A DNA stretch of 43,589 bases, taken from positions 1-43,589 of IMG/VR virus record IMGVR_UViG_3300033155_001274. The stretch is one strand, 5' to 3'. A model generated the notes under the pieces. It did no database searches. It saw only the letters and a list, made by a program, of their open reading frames with translations, and was not told the origin of the DNA. The position numbers and the translations under genes were made by a program. Position 1 is the first letter of the stretch. Every line of letters begins with the position of its first letter. Below are positions 1 to 6,743 of the stretch, one piece after another. Source of the DNA: a virus.

Positions 1-183
1 CAAGACACCATCGAGATTAAATCAGGGATTATCTCACAGCGAGAATATAACGGTAAATGGTACAATGATATAGTGATATTTGAAGCTGAGGTTATGAGCC
101 AAGGACAAAGGAATGACAAGCCAGTTGACGTAAGCTTTGATAACAATAGTTCTTCTACCTTCGAAGATGATATTCCTTGGTGA
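1..183 (+). CDS. ssb: Single-stranded DNA-binding protein, C-terminal part
   Basis: The open frame runs in from the left edge without a start codon and ends at 183. The 60 visible residues hold the end of an OB-fold-like domain, a polar linker (NNSSSTF) and the acidic tip EDDIPW. That tip matches the DDIPF-type tail with which bacterial SSBs recruit partner proteins, so identification rests mainly on it. SSB coats single strands during phage replication and recombination. The stop overlaps the start of the next gene (GTGA), which indicates one operon. Confidence 0.85.
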   Translation, partial: QDTIEIKSGIISQREYNGKWYNDIVIFEAEVMSQGQRNDKPVDVSFDNNSSSTFEDDIPW

Positions 184-512
184 AGTATAACAAATACAAG
201 AACAAAAAGACCACAGTAGATAACATTGTATTTGATTCCAAGCGAGAGGCCGGACGATATGGAGAACTTAAGATACTCCAATTGTCTGGGGTAATCAAAG
301 ACTTAAAACTACAACCAAAGTTTCTATTGTGCAAAGGGGTTAGATGGAATGGAAGAAAGCAACGTGATAGATATTATGTTGCTGACTTCTATTATATCGA
401 GAATGGCCAACAGGTGGTCGAGGATAGCAAGGGATTTAGAACAGATGTATACAAGCTTAAGAGATCCATTTTCTTATCCATGTATCCACAATATAGATTT
501 ATAGAGACATAG
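180..512 (+). CDS. DUF1064 family phage protein (nuclease-like)
   Basis: A 110-residue basic protein. The FDSKREAGRYGEL stretch near residue 20 and the later ADFYYIENGQQVVEDSKG segment are typical of DUF1064 proteins, which have been compared with restriction-endonuclease-like or Holliday-junction nucleases. The D-x-K and V-E-D residues would fit a PD-(D/E)xK type core, but no activity is proven. I chose GTG at 180, overlapping the SSB stop; TTG at 177 is also possible. The position behind ssb supports a role in DNA metabolism. Confidence 0.65.
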   Translation: MKYNKYKNKKTTVDNIVFDSKREAGRYGELKILQLSGVIKDLKLQPKFLLCKGVRWNGRKQRDRYYVADFYYIENGQQVVEDSKGFRTDVYKLKRSIFLSMYPQYRFIET

Positions 513-523
513 AGGAGTAAAGA

Positions 524-718
524 GTGTGTAGGCACAATTTCATAGAGAGTGAAAAGACAGGAGTAATATTCTGCACCAAGTGTGGGAAGCACCACTGCAA
601 ATATGAAGAGAGGGACAGATGGAACTCTAAAAGTCGTTATACTGGGAATACTGTTGATGTCGTAATTATGTCAAAATGTATTATATGTGGAGACATAAGA
701 CAAGATACAATAGGGTAA
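524..718 (+). CDS. Small zinc-ribbon protein
   Basis: A 64-residue protein starting with GTG 7 nt after a GAGGAG ribosome site. It has two CxxC pairs (CTKCGKHHC and CIICG), enough for one four-cysteine zinc site or two half sites. It is probably a small nucleic-acid or protein adaptor, but no specific family is recognised. It is the first of many Cys-pair mini-proteins in this genome. Confidence 0.6.
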   Translation: MCRHNFIESEKTGVIFCTKCGKHHCKYEERDRWNSKSRYTGNTVDVVIMSKCIICGDIRQDTIG

Positions 719-729
719 AGGAGTAGCCA

Positions 730-804
730 ATGAATGACTTACTATGCACAATAGCCTTTATAGGCATATTAGGGTTTATCTACTACAACATAACAAAGGG
801 GTGA
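730..804 (+). CDS. 24-residue single-pass membrane peptide
   Basis: ATG follows AAAGGAG at a good distance. The peptide has a short head MNDLL, a hydrophobic core TIAFIGILGFIYY and a polar end NITKG, consistent with one membrane helix. It sits in the chain of closely packed genes and ends just before the next start. Function unknown. Confidence 0.45.
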   Translation: MNDLLCTIAFIGILGFIYYNITKG

Positions 805-808
805 ATGA

Positions 809-964
809 GTGAACGGTTTAATCAATAAAGATCTAATAATGGAAGCATGGGTTTTCTTGAGAAGAAACAATCATTCTATACCAAACGAAACCCTTGATTT
901 TATGCGTGAAGTATCACTGAAAGAGCTTGAGCGGATAGAAAGGAGCAAAAAAGATGACAAGTGA
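809..964 (+). CDS. Hypothetical 51-residue protein
   Basis: Starts with GTG and overlaps the following gene by 11 nt. The peptide is helical and charged (MREVSLKELERIERSKK). No family is recognised. Supported only by tight packing and a frame that stays open to the start of its neighbour. Confidence 0.4.
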   Translation: MNGLINKDLIMEAWVFLRRNNHSIPNETLDFMREVSLKELERIERSKKDDK

Positions 965-1094
965 CGAATCAATAAAGCGATACATAAAAGACTTGAGAGC
1001 AAGGGAACCAGAAGACAAGGTAAAAGAGATATTACCAAACATCCTAAAGAAACTAGGATTCAGCGAAGAGAAAATAGAGGAACTAATGAAATAA
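954..1094 (+). CDS. Hypothetical 46-residue helical protein
   Basis: ATG lies 7 nt behind AAAGGAGC. The sequence is almost entirely charged and amphipathic, ending LGFSEEKIEELMK, which looks like a short helix-turn-helix or helical hairpin. It overlaps the previous frame by 11 nt, which suggests translational coupling. Function unknown. Confidence 0.45.
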   Translation: MTSDESIKRYIKDLRAREPEDKVKEILPNILKKLGFSEEKIEELMK

Positions 1095-1123
1095 GCTTTA
1101 AGAGTAGATAGGAGATAAATAGA

Positions 1124-1396
1124 ATGGAAGAATACACCAAGTTCAATATTAATGATTACGTAAAAGTAAAGCTTAATCAAGAAGGGAGAAACATATATTT
1201 TGACAGAGATAAGAGATTAAATGATAGTTATGGTCGGGAAATAATAAAACCAAGAACTCCCGAAGTAGATAAAGAGGGTTATTCTAAATTCCAAATGCAT
1301 GAATTAATGAGTCTTTATGGGGAACATCTAACAATTGGAGGCATAACTCCCTTTGAGACAGAAATATACCTTGAAAATAAAGACAATCCCAAGTAA
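1124..1396 (+). CDS. FNINDYV-type phage protein, paralogue of the gene at 39231-39506
   Basis: A 90-residue protein with an N-terminal FNINDYVKVKL strand-rich motif, a central GREIIKPR and a C-terminal ITPFETEIYL. The minus-strand protein near 39.4 kb shares the same order of motifs (FNINDYVMIKI, GKEFVKP, DGYTRIQM, VPFETTI), so the two are diverged copies. The family is common in phages but has no assigned function that I know of. It closes the first gene block, and a 190-nt structured gap follows. Confidence 0.6.
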   Translation: MEEYTKFNINDYVKVKLNQEGRNIYFDRDKRLNDSYGREIIKPRTPEVDKEGYSKFQMHELMSLYGEHLTIGGITPFETEIYLENKDNPK

Positions 1397-1489
1397 TATA
1401 ACACAGGCTGCCTTGAGAAAGTAGCCTGACATTATCAGTTTGGAACCTGATGATTTACATAACACAAATAATCTTAATTGATTATTAGA

Positions 1490-1575
1490 CCCGTTAAGGG
1501 CATACAGGGAATATTTAAGCATTATGTGTTGGCTTTTATATTCGTTCCAACCTTGTGCTTTTAACGGGTTTTTTT
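1490..1575 (+). terminator. Long-stem terminator or attenuator before the replisome organizer
   Basis: CCCGTTAA at 1490-1497 pairs with TTAACGGG at 1561-1568 and is followed by seven T. Inside, AAGCA pairs with TGCTT and GTTGG with CCAAC, so most of the 70-nt interior can fold into one interrupted stem. It lies just upstream of the ribosome site of the 268-aa gene. It could stop the first transcript or attenuate the replication gene. The rest of the 1397-1584 gap shows no gene. Confidence 0.55.
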
Positions 1576-1584
1576 AGGAGTAAT

Positions 1585-2391
1585 ATGCAATACTTTAAAC
1601 ACTTCGGGACAATGAGACACGATGTAAAAATCAAAAGAGTCATATCTAAATACGGCCTTGAAGGCTATGGGCTTTACAACCTAGCCCTTGAATCAATAAC
1701 AGAATCATTGTCTACCGGATCGCCAATGCCAGACTTGCAAGAGACATGTGAAGACATCGCCGAGTTCTATAATGGGAACACAGCAAAGATAAATGAGATG
1801 ATGAATTATATGATAAATCAAAGCCTGTTTGAACTTGATGAAATGTCAGGAAGCGTTCTTTGTACTAAACTGTACAAATTTTTAGACACCTCACAAACAA
1901 GGTCAACAGAGCTAAGAGCCATGATAAAGGGGTTTAAACAAGCAAATAAGCCACAATTAGAGGATATGTCCAATACTGTCTCAGACAGTCCAATACAGTC
2001 TGAGATTGTCTGTGCAGAATCTGATAGAATAAGAATAAGAAAAGAAGAAGAATTAGAAAAGAATAAGAAGAAGAGTAAAGAAAAATACAATCCCCAAAGG
2101 GATTTATTATTTTTTGATGATCATGATTTTAAAGAAGTATGGAAAGACTATATTTCTGTAAGAACTAAAAAGAAAGCTGTTAATTCTGATAGAGCTATAA
2201 GAAGTGTTATTTGTAAGCTTAAAGTATATTCATGTGAGGACAAAGTAAAAGCGATTGAGGTTCTTGAGAACTCAATCAATGGTGGATGGTCAGATATTTA
2301 TGAGCCTAAAGGAAAAAGTAATACTGACAATTCTATAACTGCAGAAGAACAAAAGAAACTTGATGAGGAGGCATATGCTTTATGGAATTAG
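1585..2391 (+). CDS. Phage replisome organizer / DnaD-like replication protein (DUF4373 N-terminus)
   Basis: 268 residues from ATG 1585, placed 5 nt after AGGAG; upstream in-frame codons fall inside the terminator stem and were not used. The start YFKHFGTMRHDVKIKRVISKYG and following GLYNLALE match the Lin1244/Lin1753-like (DUF4373) N-terminal domain found in phage replication initiation proteins. A lysine/glutamate-rich linker around residues 150-180 leads to a helical C-terminal domain resembling DnaD-type DNA-binding modules. It probably binds the phage origin and helps load the helicase. The next gene overlaps its end by 10 nt. Confidence 0.7.
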   Translation: MQYFKHFGTMRHDVKIKRVISKYGLEGYGLYNLALESITESLSTGSPMPDLQETCEDIAEFYNGNTAKINEMMNYMINQSLFELDEMSGSVLCTKLYKFLDTSQTRSTELRAMIKGFKQANKPQLEDMSNTVSDSPIQSEIVCAESDRIRIRKEEELEKNKKKSKEKYNPQRDLLFFDDHDFKEVWKDYISVRTKKKAVNSDRAIRSVICKLKVYSCEDKVKAIEVLENSINGGWSDIYEPKGKSNTDNSITAEEQKKLDEEAYALWN

Positions 2392-2753
2392 AAAGCTTTA
2401 GAAACGGATTGATTAAATATTATGGAGAACATGAAAATAAACATGTTGAGACTGTTACAATAGCTTATGTAAAATCACACTATGATAGCAACAATTATGA
2501 GAACCTTTTGCAATCCATCATGAAGTCACACCCAGTCAAGTGGGGGTTCCCTGATGTGAGCGCCGTAGAGGACTCACAGGAGACTTTATACAAGAGAGAG
2601 AATAAAAGCTATAGGAAAGTTGTATTGTCCAAATCTGAGTGGACTACGAGCATCGACCCATTAACAGAAGAAGAGATGGAAAACTCTATTGAGCCACGTA
2701 AAAGATGGAACGAGATACTAGAAAGGGCTAACAATAAATGTATTATAGAGTAA
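2382..2753 (+). CDS. Hypothetical protein coupled to the replisome organizer
   Basis: 123 residues, starting inside the end of the upstream replication gene behind a GAGGAG site. The C-terminal half is charged (WTTSIDPLTEEEMENSIEPRKRWNEILERA). I do not recognise a family. The overlap suggests it is made together with the replication protein and may assist it, for example in helicase loading; that is inference from position only. Confidence 0.5.
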   Translation: MELESFRNGLIKYYGEHENKHVETVTIAYVKSHYDSNNYENLLQSIMKSHPVKWGFPDVSAVEDSQETLYKRENKSYRKVVLSKSEWTTSIDPLTEEEMENSIEPRKRWNEILERANNKCIIE

Positions 2754-2814
2754 ATAGATATGGCTGTTAGTGAGGCATTCACAGCAGATAGACAGAAGTA
2801 TTAGAGGAGTGAAC

Positions 2815-3012
2815 ATGGATTTAAAAGTCGGAGATTGTTTTTATGAGAAAAAATATGACAATTACAAATATCATGTTGTGGCAGTTTTAAAAGAAGAAGA
2901 GCAAATTGTAATAAAATATTATGGGAAACGGAAACAATGGTGGCACTATGAGGTTAAAAGCTTCTATGAAGTAGATATGTTTTTTACAAACGGGTTGTAT
3001 TATCAGAAATAA
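2815..3012 (+). CDS. Hypothetical 65-residue beta-rich protein
   Basis: ATG 2815 lies 6 nt behind AGAGGAG; an upstream in-frame start at 2770 lacks a site. The sequence MDLKVGDCFYEKK followed by alternating hydrophobic and charged residues (YHVVAVLKEEEQIVIKYYG) looks like a small SH3-like or beta-barrel fold. Function unknown. Confidence 0.5.
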   Translation: MDLKVGDCFYEKKYDNYKYHVVAVLKEEEQIVIKYYGKRKQWWHYEVKSFYEVDMFFTNGLYYQK

Positions 3013-3024
3013 GAGAGGGTGATA

Positions 3025-3645
3025 ATGAGTGAAAAGAAGGTAATATTGCACTTATGTGCGGACATAGGGTCAGATAGTTACCCATATCAATTAGATCCTG
3101 ATTATGAAGTAATAAAAATCGGGAAAGATATAGGGGTTGAGAATTATTATCCCGATAGGGAAATACATGGGATTATTGCAAACCCTGTATGTACAGAGTT
3201 TTCAACAGCTTCAGGATTCCACAAGAAAAAAGAACCTGATTTATCAATGTTAAAGCATTGTATCAGAATAATAAAAGAAGCTAACCCAGTATGGTATATA
3301 GTGGAGAACCCAGCAAGGGGAACTATGAAAAAATACTTAGGAGAACCAGCTATTAAATACGAGCCTTGGTGGTTTGGCTCTCCATGGACAAAGCAAACAG
3401 CTATATGGGGGAAATTCAGAAACCCAAAAAGGTTATATACAAAATGGGAGGATGTTCCAAAAAATGAGAACTTATATCTTAGACCAACTAGACCTAAAAA
3501 GCCAAGTTTAGCATTCCAGCACAAGTCAAAAATACAATTCAAAGATGAGTTTAAGCCTTTTGAGAAATATATAGACTCGGATAACGCTTTTAGATCATTA
3601 TGTTCTCAGGGATTTGCAAAGGCATTTAAAGAAGCCAACCCTTGA
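3025..3645 (+). CDS. Small C5-cytosine methyltransferase-like protein
   Basis: 206 residues. LCADIGSDS at residues 10-18 corresponds to the SAM-binding motif I, IANPVCTEFS at 51-60 to motif IV with Cys56 as candidate nucleophile, and ENP at 94-96 to motif VI. The usual PPC is PVC here. A long target-recognition domain and the C-terminal motifs IX-X of full-length enzymes (over 300 aa) are not evident. This compact Dcm-like family is seen in phages and may methylate phage DNA against restriction. Activity is uncertain because of the small size and variant motif IV. The ATG at 3025 follows GAGAGGGTG. Confidence 0.65.
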   Translation: MSEKKVILHLCADIGSDSYPYQLDPDYEVIKIGKDIGVENYYPDREIHGIIANPVCTEFSTASGFHKKKEPDLSMLKHCIRIIKEANPVWYIVENPARGTMKKYLGEPAIKYEPWWFGSPWTKQTAIWGKFRNPKRLYTKWEDVPKNENLYLRPTRPKKPSLAFQHKSKIQFKDEFKPFEKYIDSDNAFRSLCSQGFAKAFKEANP

Positions 3646-3668
3646 TATTTAACACAAAAAGAAGTATA

Positions 3669-3706
3669 GTAACAACAGACCCCCTCACTCAGGGTCTTGT
3701 TATTAC
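3669..3706 (+). terminator. Hairpin after the methyltransferase-like gene
   Basis: GTAACAACAGACCC pairs with GGGTCTTGTTATTAC with one mismatch and one bulge around a short CCTCACTCA loop. It lies 24 nt past the stop at 3645. There is no long T-run, so termination in the plus direction may need the second hairpin at 3725. Confidence 0.5.
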
Positions 3707-3724
3707 ATACTCTATTATCTTTCT

Positions 3725-3745
3725 CCCCCGTCAATCAGGCGGGGG
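3725..3745. terminator. GC-rich hairpin between convergent genes
   Basis: CCCCCG (3725-3730) pairs with CGGGGG (3740-3745) around a 9-nt loop, followed by a T-rich TCATTTATT on the plus strand. It sits between the plus-strand gene ending at 3645 and the minus-strand gene ending at 3806. It may serve both directions, although no U-run follows it on the minus strand. Confidence 0.6.
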
Positions 3746-3805
3746 TCATTTATTCATATTGCCGATATCAGAAAAATGGTCGTTGCGGTGATGTTAACAA
3801 AACGA

Positions 3806-4039
3806 TCAATACAGGGTGCGAATGTTAAAATTAAGAGCTTCAGAAGCAAGCATAATTAGCACTTTGCTATTAGGGACAGTATTCATATCAAATATATAAT
3901 CATTAATTATCTTTCTAAAAACAATAGGGATAGCAAAATTATCCCAGTCGACATAATTCATAACTAACTTATTATTCCCACCTGATAGATCATTCAAAGC
4001 GTCTCTTTGACATGCAATCTCTTGTTCGGTTATTGACAT
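3806..4039 (-). CDS. Lone minus-strand 77-residue protein, candidate regulator
   Basis: ATG at 4039 lies 6 nt behind AAGGAG; a longer upstream frame has no ribosome site. The protein (MSITEQEIACQRDALND...) is mildly acidic and probably helical, with no recognised domain. It is the only minus-strand gene in the first 12 kb and is divergent from an HTH gene across a promoter-bearing gap. That is the layout of a small repressor/Cro-type switch. The regulatory role is inferred only from this arrangement. Confidence 0.55.
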   Translation of the reverse strand: MSITEQEIACQRDALNDLSGGNNKLVMNYVDWDNFAIPIVFRKIINDYIFDMNTVPNSKVLIMLASEALNFNIRTLY

Positions 4040-4058
4040 CATTAACTCCTTAATTTTC

Positions 4059-4087
4059 ATCGTAAAACAGTAAATTCTATAATGCAA
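4059..4087 (-). promoter_or_regulatory. Promoter for the 77-aa minus gene
   Basis: On the minus strand TTGCAT (4087-4082), a 17-nt spacer and TACGAT (4064-4059) give a sigma70-like promoter. Transcription would start a few bases before the AAGGAG of the gene, leaving a very short leader. Confidence 0.45.
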
Positions 4088-4105
4088 ATAAAAAGCACCA
4101 AAATA

Positions 4106-4115
4106 AACATATGTT
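4106..4115. promoter_or_regulatory. AACATATGTT palindrome, candidate operator
   Basis: A perfect 10-bp palindrome midway between two divergent promoters. It resembles the TTAACATGTGTTAA palindrome at 16580. It is a plausible binding site for one of the two small flanking proteins. Confidence 0.35.
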
Positions 4116-4167
4116 AAGTGAAATAATAATGAATGCAACAAATACAATAAAAAAGCAAAAGAAATAG

Positions 4168-4196
4168 TTGCAATCTGCTACATCATTGACTATACT
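4168..4196 (+). promoter_or_regulatory. Promoter for the HTH gene and small-gene array
   Basis: TTGCAA (4168-4173), 17-nt spacer and TATACT (4191-4196). The AGGAGG ribosome site of the HTH gene follows directly, so the leader is short. Confidence 0.6.
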
Positions 4197-4218
4197 TTAA
4201 TTAGCCAGGAGGTATGAA

Positions 4219-4404
4219 ATGACATTTGCAGAAAGTATAAAAGCAAAGATGAAGCAAAGAGGAATAACAGTTCCTTTTGTGTGTAAGCACATAGAGATTA
4301 GCGAGTATAAGTTGAGACGCTACATGGATGAAGAGAACCCTGAACCAGAGTTTTATATTCAGATGGGAATATTAAAGGCTATAGACACAATAGGGTTACC
4401 ATAA
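4219..4404 (+). CDS. Cro-sized helix-turn-helix protein
   Basis: 61 residues with a strong AGGAGGT site. Residues 3-35 (AESIKAKMKQRG, VPFVCKHIEISEYKLRRYMDE) have the spacing of a lambda-type HTH in which VPFVCKHI would be helix 2 and EYKLRRYM the recognition helix. It is probably a transcription factor acting on its own divergent promoter region. It leads the long small-gene array. Confidence 0.55.
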   Translation: MTFAESIKAKMKQRGITVPFVCKHIEISEYKLRRYMDEENPEPEFYIQMGILKAIDTIGLP

Positions 4405-4421
4405 AAGAGGGGAGGATCATA

Positions 4422-4649
4422 ATGGAAGAGAGAAAAGGAATTAATACAGAAATATGCACACAATGTTTGTTAGTGATAAAAGCAGTCAAAGGAACTCATG
4501 GTGAATTGTGTTGTTTTGGGAACCCTGACACCGGGTGCAAACAATGCGGTCACGATCCAGAGCTAACAAAAGGATTACTAGGGTGTAACGGAACGGGTTA
4601 CATATACACCATAGCAAGTATGGAGGCTGGAGTATATGCGGAAGATTAA
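4422..4649 (+). CDS. Cysteine-rich 75-residue protein
   Basis: Eight cysteines, including CTQC, CC, CKQC and a lone C in LLGCNGTG, suggest one or two zinc sites. It lies behind a GGGGAGG site. No family is recognised. The end overlaps the next small membrane gene by 14 nt. Confidence 0.5.
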   Translation: MEERKGINTEICTQCLLVIKAVKGTHGELCCFGNPDTGCKQCGHDPELTKGLLGCNGTGYIYTIASMEAGVYAED

Positions 4650-4764
4650 AATAGACCCAACCTATAAAAATATAAAAGAATTTTCAGTTGTTATTATGGT
4701 TGCAGTGTTTGGAGCAATAATAGTACTAGGTGGATTGGTGGCATTTGCAAGGTGGTTAATGTGA
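4636..4764 (+). CDS. 42-residue single-pass membrane protein
   Basis: ATG lies behind GGAGGCTGG inside the preceding gene. A basic N-terminus (MRKIKIDPTYKNIK) is followed by one hydrophobic helix (VVIMVAVFGAIIVLGGLVAF) and RWLM. This predicts a one-helix inner-membrane protein with the N-terminus in the cytoplasm. Its stop overlaps the GTG of the next gene, so it is coupled on both sides. Confidence 0.5.
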   Translation: MRKIKIDPTYKNIKEFSVVIMVAVFGAIIVLGGLVAFARWLM

Positions 4765-5087
4765 AGGTCTTAGGTACTATAAATGCAACGTTTGGTGGAA
4801 GCAAGAAGCAGAGCGTTGTAGATAAGATTAAAAGCTATAAGTTTGAGGCAGTGTCGACAACATTACTCGAAAAGCTACAGAGGATATACGAAAACTTCGG
4901 CGAACTGCATCAAGTAGCCAAGCTGACGGAAGAGGTTAAAGAGTTCCTGGAGTCTGGAGAACTGGAAGAGATAGCCGACATATTCAATGTAGTTACACAA
5001 TTATATTTGAATAATCCAGAGTTAAGGGATATGTGCGAGTACAAGGTGAATCGGACATTGGATAGGATAGAAGATAATTATTATTGA
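4761..5087 (+). CDS. MazG-like nucleotide pyrophosphohydrolase domain protein
   Basis: 108 residues. The core LTEEVKEFLESGELEEIADI carries the EExxE and ExxD metal-binding pattern of the all-alpha MazG/phosphoribosyl-ATP pyrophosphatase family, which hydrolyses nucleoside triphosphates to monophosphates. KVNRTLDRI near the end is also typical of phage members. I use GTG 4761, which overlaps the upstream stop and has AAGGTGG 5 nt away; GTG 4752 is an alternative. Possible roles are cleaning the nucleotide pool or lowering alarmones. Confidence 0.6.
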   Translation: MKVLGTINATFGGSKKQSVVDKIKSYKFEAVSTTLLEKLQRIYENFGELHQVAKLTEEVKEFLESGELEEIADIFNVVTQLYLNNPELRDMCEYKVNRTLDRIEDNYY

Positions 5088-5096
5088 GGTGAGTGA

Positions 5097-5453
5097 GTGA
5101 AGACAATAAAAGATATATTAGATGAGTTAGACAAAACAGAAGGAAGCAGACAAGGAACCATAGATAAGATAAGAGAAGAATTAGGCATAACAGGGACAAT
5201 GGCAAAATATAAATCAGGGAAGGATAGCAGAAGAGAATACACGCAAGAAGAATTTGATGTGATAATAAGTTGGTTCAAAAGCAATATACAGCCAAAAAGA
5301 AGAAGCAGAGGGAAAGGGTTCAGGCGTAAAGAGGAGTTAAACAGGCAGAATATAAACGTGAAAGAGATCCCACAAATAGCTGCAAACCGGGCAAGAGGAT
5401 ATTATCATAGTTTGACACCTAGAGGTGGAATAAGAAAAGGTTCTGTGCTATAA
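5097..5453 (+). CDS. Basic hypothetical protein, probably DNA-binding
   Basis: 118 residues from GTG behind GAGGTGAG. The N-terminal half is helical (TIKDILDELD, TIDKIREELGI) and the C-terminal half very basic (KRRSRGKGFRRKEEL, RGYYHSLTPRGGIRKG). I recognise no domain. The charge pattern suggests nucleic-acid binding. The promoter of the next gene overlaps its last codons. Confidence 0.45.
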   Translation: MKTIKDILDELDKTEGSRQGTIDKIREELGITGTMAKYKSGKDSRREYTQEEFDVIISWFKSNIQPKRRSRGKGFRRKEELNRQNINVKEIPQIAANRARGYYHSLTPRGGIRKGSVL

Positions 5454-5454
5454 T
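5446..5454 (+). promoter_or_regulatory. Extended -10 promoter
   Basis: TGCTATAAT is a perfect TGn extended -10 with consensus TATAAT, located at the stop codon of the upstream gene and 22 nt before the next start. No good -35 is found, which is usual for extended -10 promoters. Confidence 0.45.
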
Positions 5455-5476
5455 ATACGTAATAGGAGAGTGAAAG

Positions 5477-5695
5477 ATGCGTATTGGAGTAACAGCAGAT
5501 AAAGATAAAATTGATAAATTAAAGAAAGATACAGGAATAAAGACAATACAAGAGTTAATAGAGAATTCCTTAGCTTTGTTTGCCTGGGCTATAAAAGAAA
5601 AAGCTAAAGGGCATATAATAGGATCTGTTGACGAGAAAGGGAACTGTTACAAAGAGATAATCCTGCCATCCTTAGAGCGAGTAAAAGAGGTATAG
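5477..5695 (+). CDS. Ribbon-helix-helix-like small protein
   Basis: 72 residues. The N-terminal strand MRIGVTADKDKIDKLKKDTG, followed by the helix TIQELIENSLALFAWAIKE and a beta-rich tail IIGSVDEKGNCYKEIILP, resembles phage/antitoxin RHH proteins in which the first strand contacts DNA. It is preceded by an extended -10 promoter and a GGAGAG site. Probable small transcription regulator; target unknown. Confidence 0.5.
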   Translation: MRIGVTADKDKIDKLKKDTGIKTIQELIENSLALFAWAIKEKAKGHIIGSVDEKGNCYKEIILPSLERVKEV

Positions 5696-5701
5696 GAGAA
5701 A

Positions 5702-5878
5702 ATGGAAGAGTGTGTATGTGGGAACAAATATCCTTTAGTAAATTGCTACCATAATAGTAAAACAAACACATACCGAATAATATGTAAACAATGTGGAAGA
5801 ACAACAGGGCTTCACACCGGGGGAAGAAGAGCTTTAATAAAAGCATGGGCTGAATTACACGCAATCGAAGAGGTATAA
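5702..5878 (+). CDS. Lar-like zinc-ribbon protein
   Basis: 58 residues with CVC, a lone Cys15 and CKQCG, followed by GGRRALIKAWAELHAI. The order cysteine ribbon, CxxCG, then an A-x-x-AW helix is that of Lar-type restriction-alleviation proteins of phages and prophages. The first pair is CxC rather than CPxC, so the match is partial. A role against host restriction is possible but unproven. Confidence 0.5.
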   Translation: MEECVCGNKYPLVNCYHNSKTNTYRIICKQCGRTTGLHTGGRRALIKAWAELHAIEEV

Positions 5879-5885
5879 TAAAGAT

Positions 5886-6119
5886 ATGAGTGAGAAGAGC
5901 AACAAGGGAAATTATAAATGTACAAAGTGTAACCATATAGGCAATGCATACATGCTGATATCAGATGGGATGACAGGGCCATTCTGCCCAGAGTGTGATA
6001 GTCCTGTTGAAAAGATAGGTGGAGTTGAGAAAGAGTCAAAACTACTACCTCGGATGCCACAGGAAGTTGCAGACAGAATAACTTTCCATTGGGAAGCTTT
6101 GAAGGATAACCAACAATGA
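5886..6119 (+). CDS. Zinc-ribbon protein
   Basis: 77 residues. YKCTKCNHIGNA and GPFCPECDSPVEKI form a classic C-x2-C...C-x2-C ribbon in the first 40 residues, followed by a short helical tail. It probably binds nucleic acid or a protein partner. The end overlaps the next start (ATGA). Confidence 0.55.
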   Translation: MSEKSNKGNYKCTKCNHIGNAYMLISDGMTGPFCPECDSPVEKIGGVEKESKLLPRMPQEVADRITFHWEALKDNQQ

Positions 6120-6331
6120 GTAAATGGATAAGTGTAGAGACAGATCTCCCTGAGCAAATGAAAGAAGTTGATATATGGACGAATAATGGATTGCGTGTAC
6201 CAGATGTAGTTTTTGATGGAAGAGAAGAAGGAGAGAAATATTTTTATGATGAAGGGTTTGATAATATTTATGAAATAAATGAAGTTTCTCACTGGATGAA
6301 TCCACCAGAACCACCAGAAGATATTAAATAG
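6116..6331 (+). CDS. DUF551 family protein
   Basis: 71 residues. The opening MSKWISVETDLPE and the end VSHWMNPPEPPED are the two signatures of DUF551, a small beta-rich family widespread in phages and prophages whose function is unknown. It starts within the stop of the zinc-ribbon gene, so translation is coupled. Confidence 0.75.
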   Translation: MSKWISVETDLPEQMKEVDIWTNNGLRVPDVVFDGREEGEKYFYDEGFDNIYEINEVSHWMNPPEPPEDIK

Positions 6332-6342
6332 GGAGTAATAGA

Positions 6343-6543
6343 GTGAGTGAAGATAAAGACCCAGAAAGCTGTAAATATTATAGTATCAGCGAGATATGGG
6401 AGAATCGCGAGTATGTTTCCGACCAAGCATATTGTAAAAAGAAAAACTCATTAATGTATGATCCATCAAAAGAAGATGAATATTTCGACCACAATATAAA
6501 ATGTCCATGTAAAACACTCTACAAGCCGATAGGGAATAAATAA
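6343..6543 (+). CDS. Cysteine-containing 66-residue protein
   Basis: Starts with GTG behind GGGAGTAATAGA. Four cysteines (SCKYY, AYCKKK, KCPCKTLY) are spaced so that one zinc site is possible. No family is recognised. Member of the mini-gene array. Confidence 0.4.
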   Translation: MSEDKDPESCKYYSISEIWENREYVSDQAYCKKKNSLMYDPSKEDEYFDHNIKCPCKTLYKPIGNK

Positions 6544-6544
6544 A

Positions 6545-6742
6545 ATGACATTCACCCAATATTACGGCAACTGCCCGATGTGCAATGATGATCCTAATGT
6601 GACTTGTACTTGCCAGAAGAAATTCCTAACATTTACTATTACAAGTTATGAAGAACCAGAACAGGATATTATTATAGCAAAGAAAAAGAAAAAGAAGAGG
6701 ATGTCCAGAATAGAAAAACAATACAGGTATGGAGGTAAATAA
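6545..6742 (+). CDS. Zinc-ribbon protein with lysine-rich tail
   Basis: 65 residues. CPMCNDDPNVTCTC forms a cysteine knuckle. The C-terminus is strongly basic (AKKKKKKRMSRIEKQYRYGGK), suggesting nucleic-acid contact. It starts 2 nt after the upstream stop without an obvious ribosome site, so it is probably read by coupling. Confidence 0.45.
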   Translation: MTFTQYYGNCPMCNDDPNVTCTCQKKFLTFTITSYEEPEQDIIIAKKKKKKRMSRIEKQYRYGGK

Positions 6743-6743
6743 G

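Noticed and set aside
3147-3542. 131-residue minus-strand frame in the methyltransferase-like gene
   Set aside because: Antisense to a gene with recognisable motifs; no translation signals.
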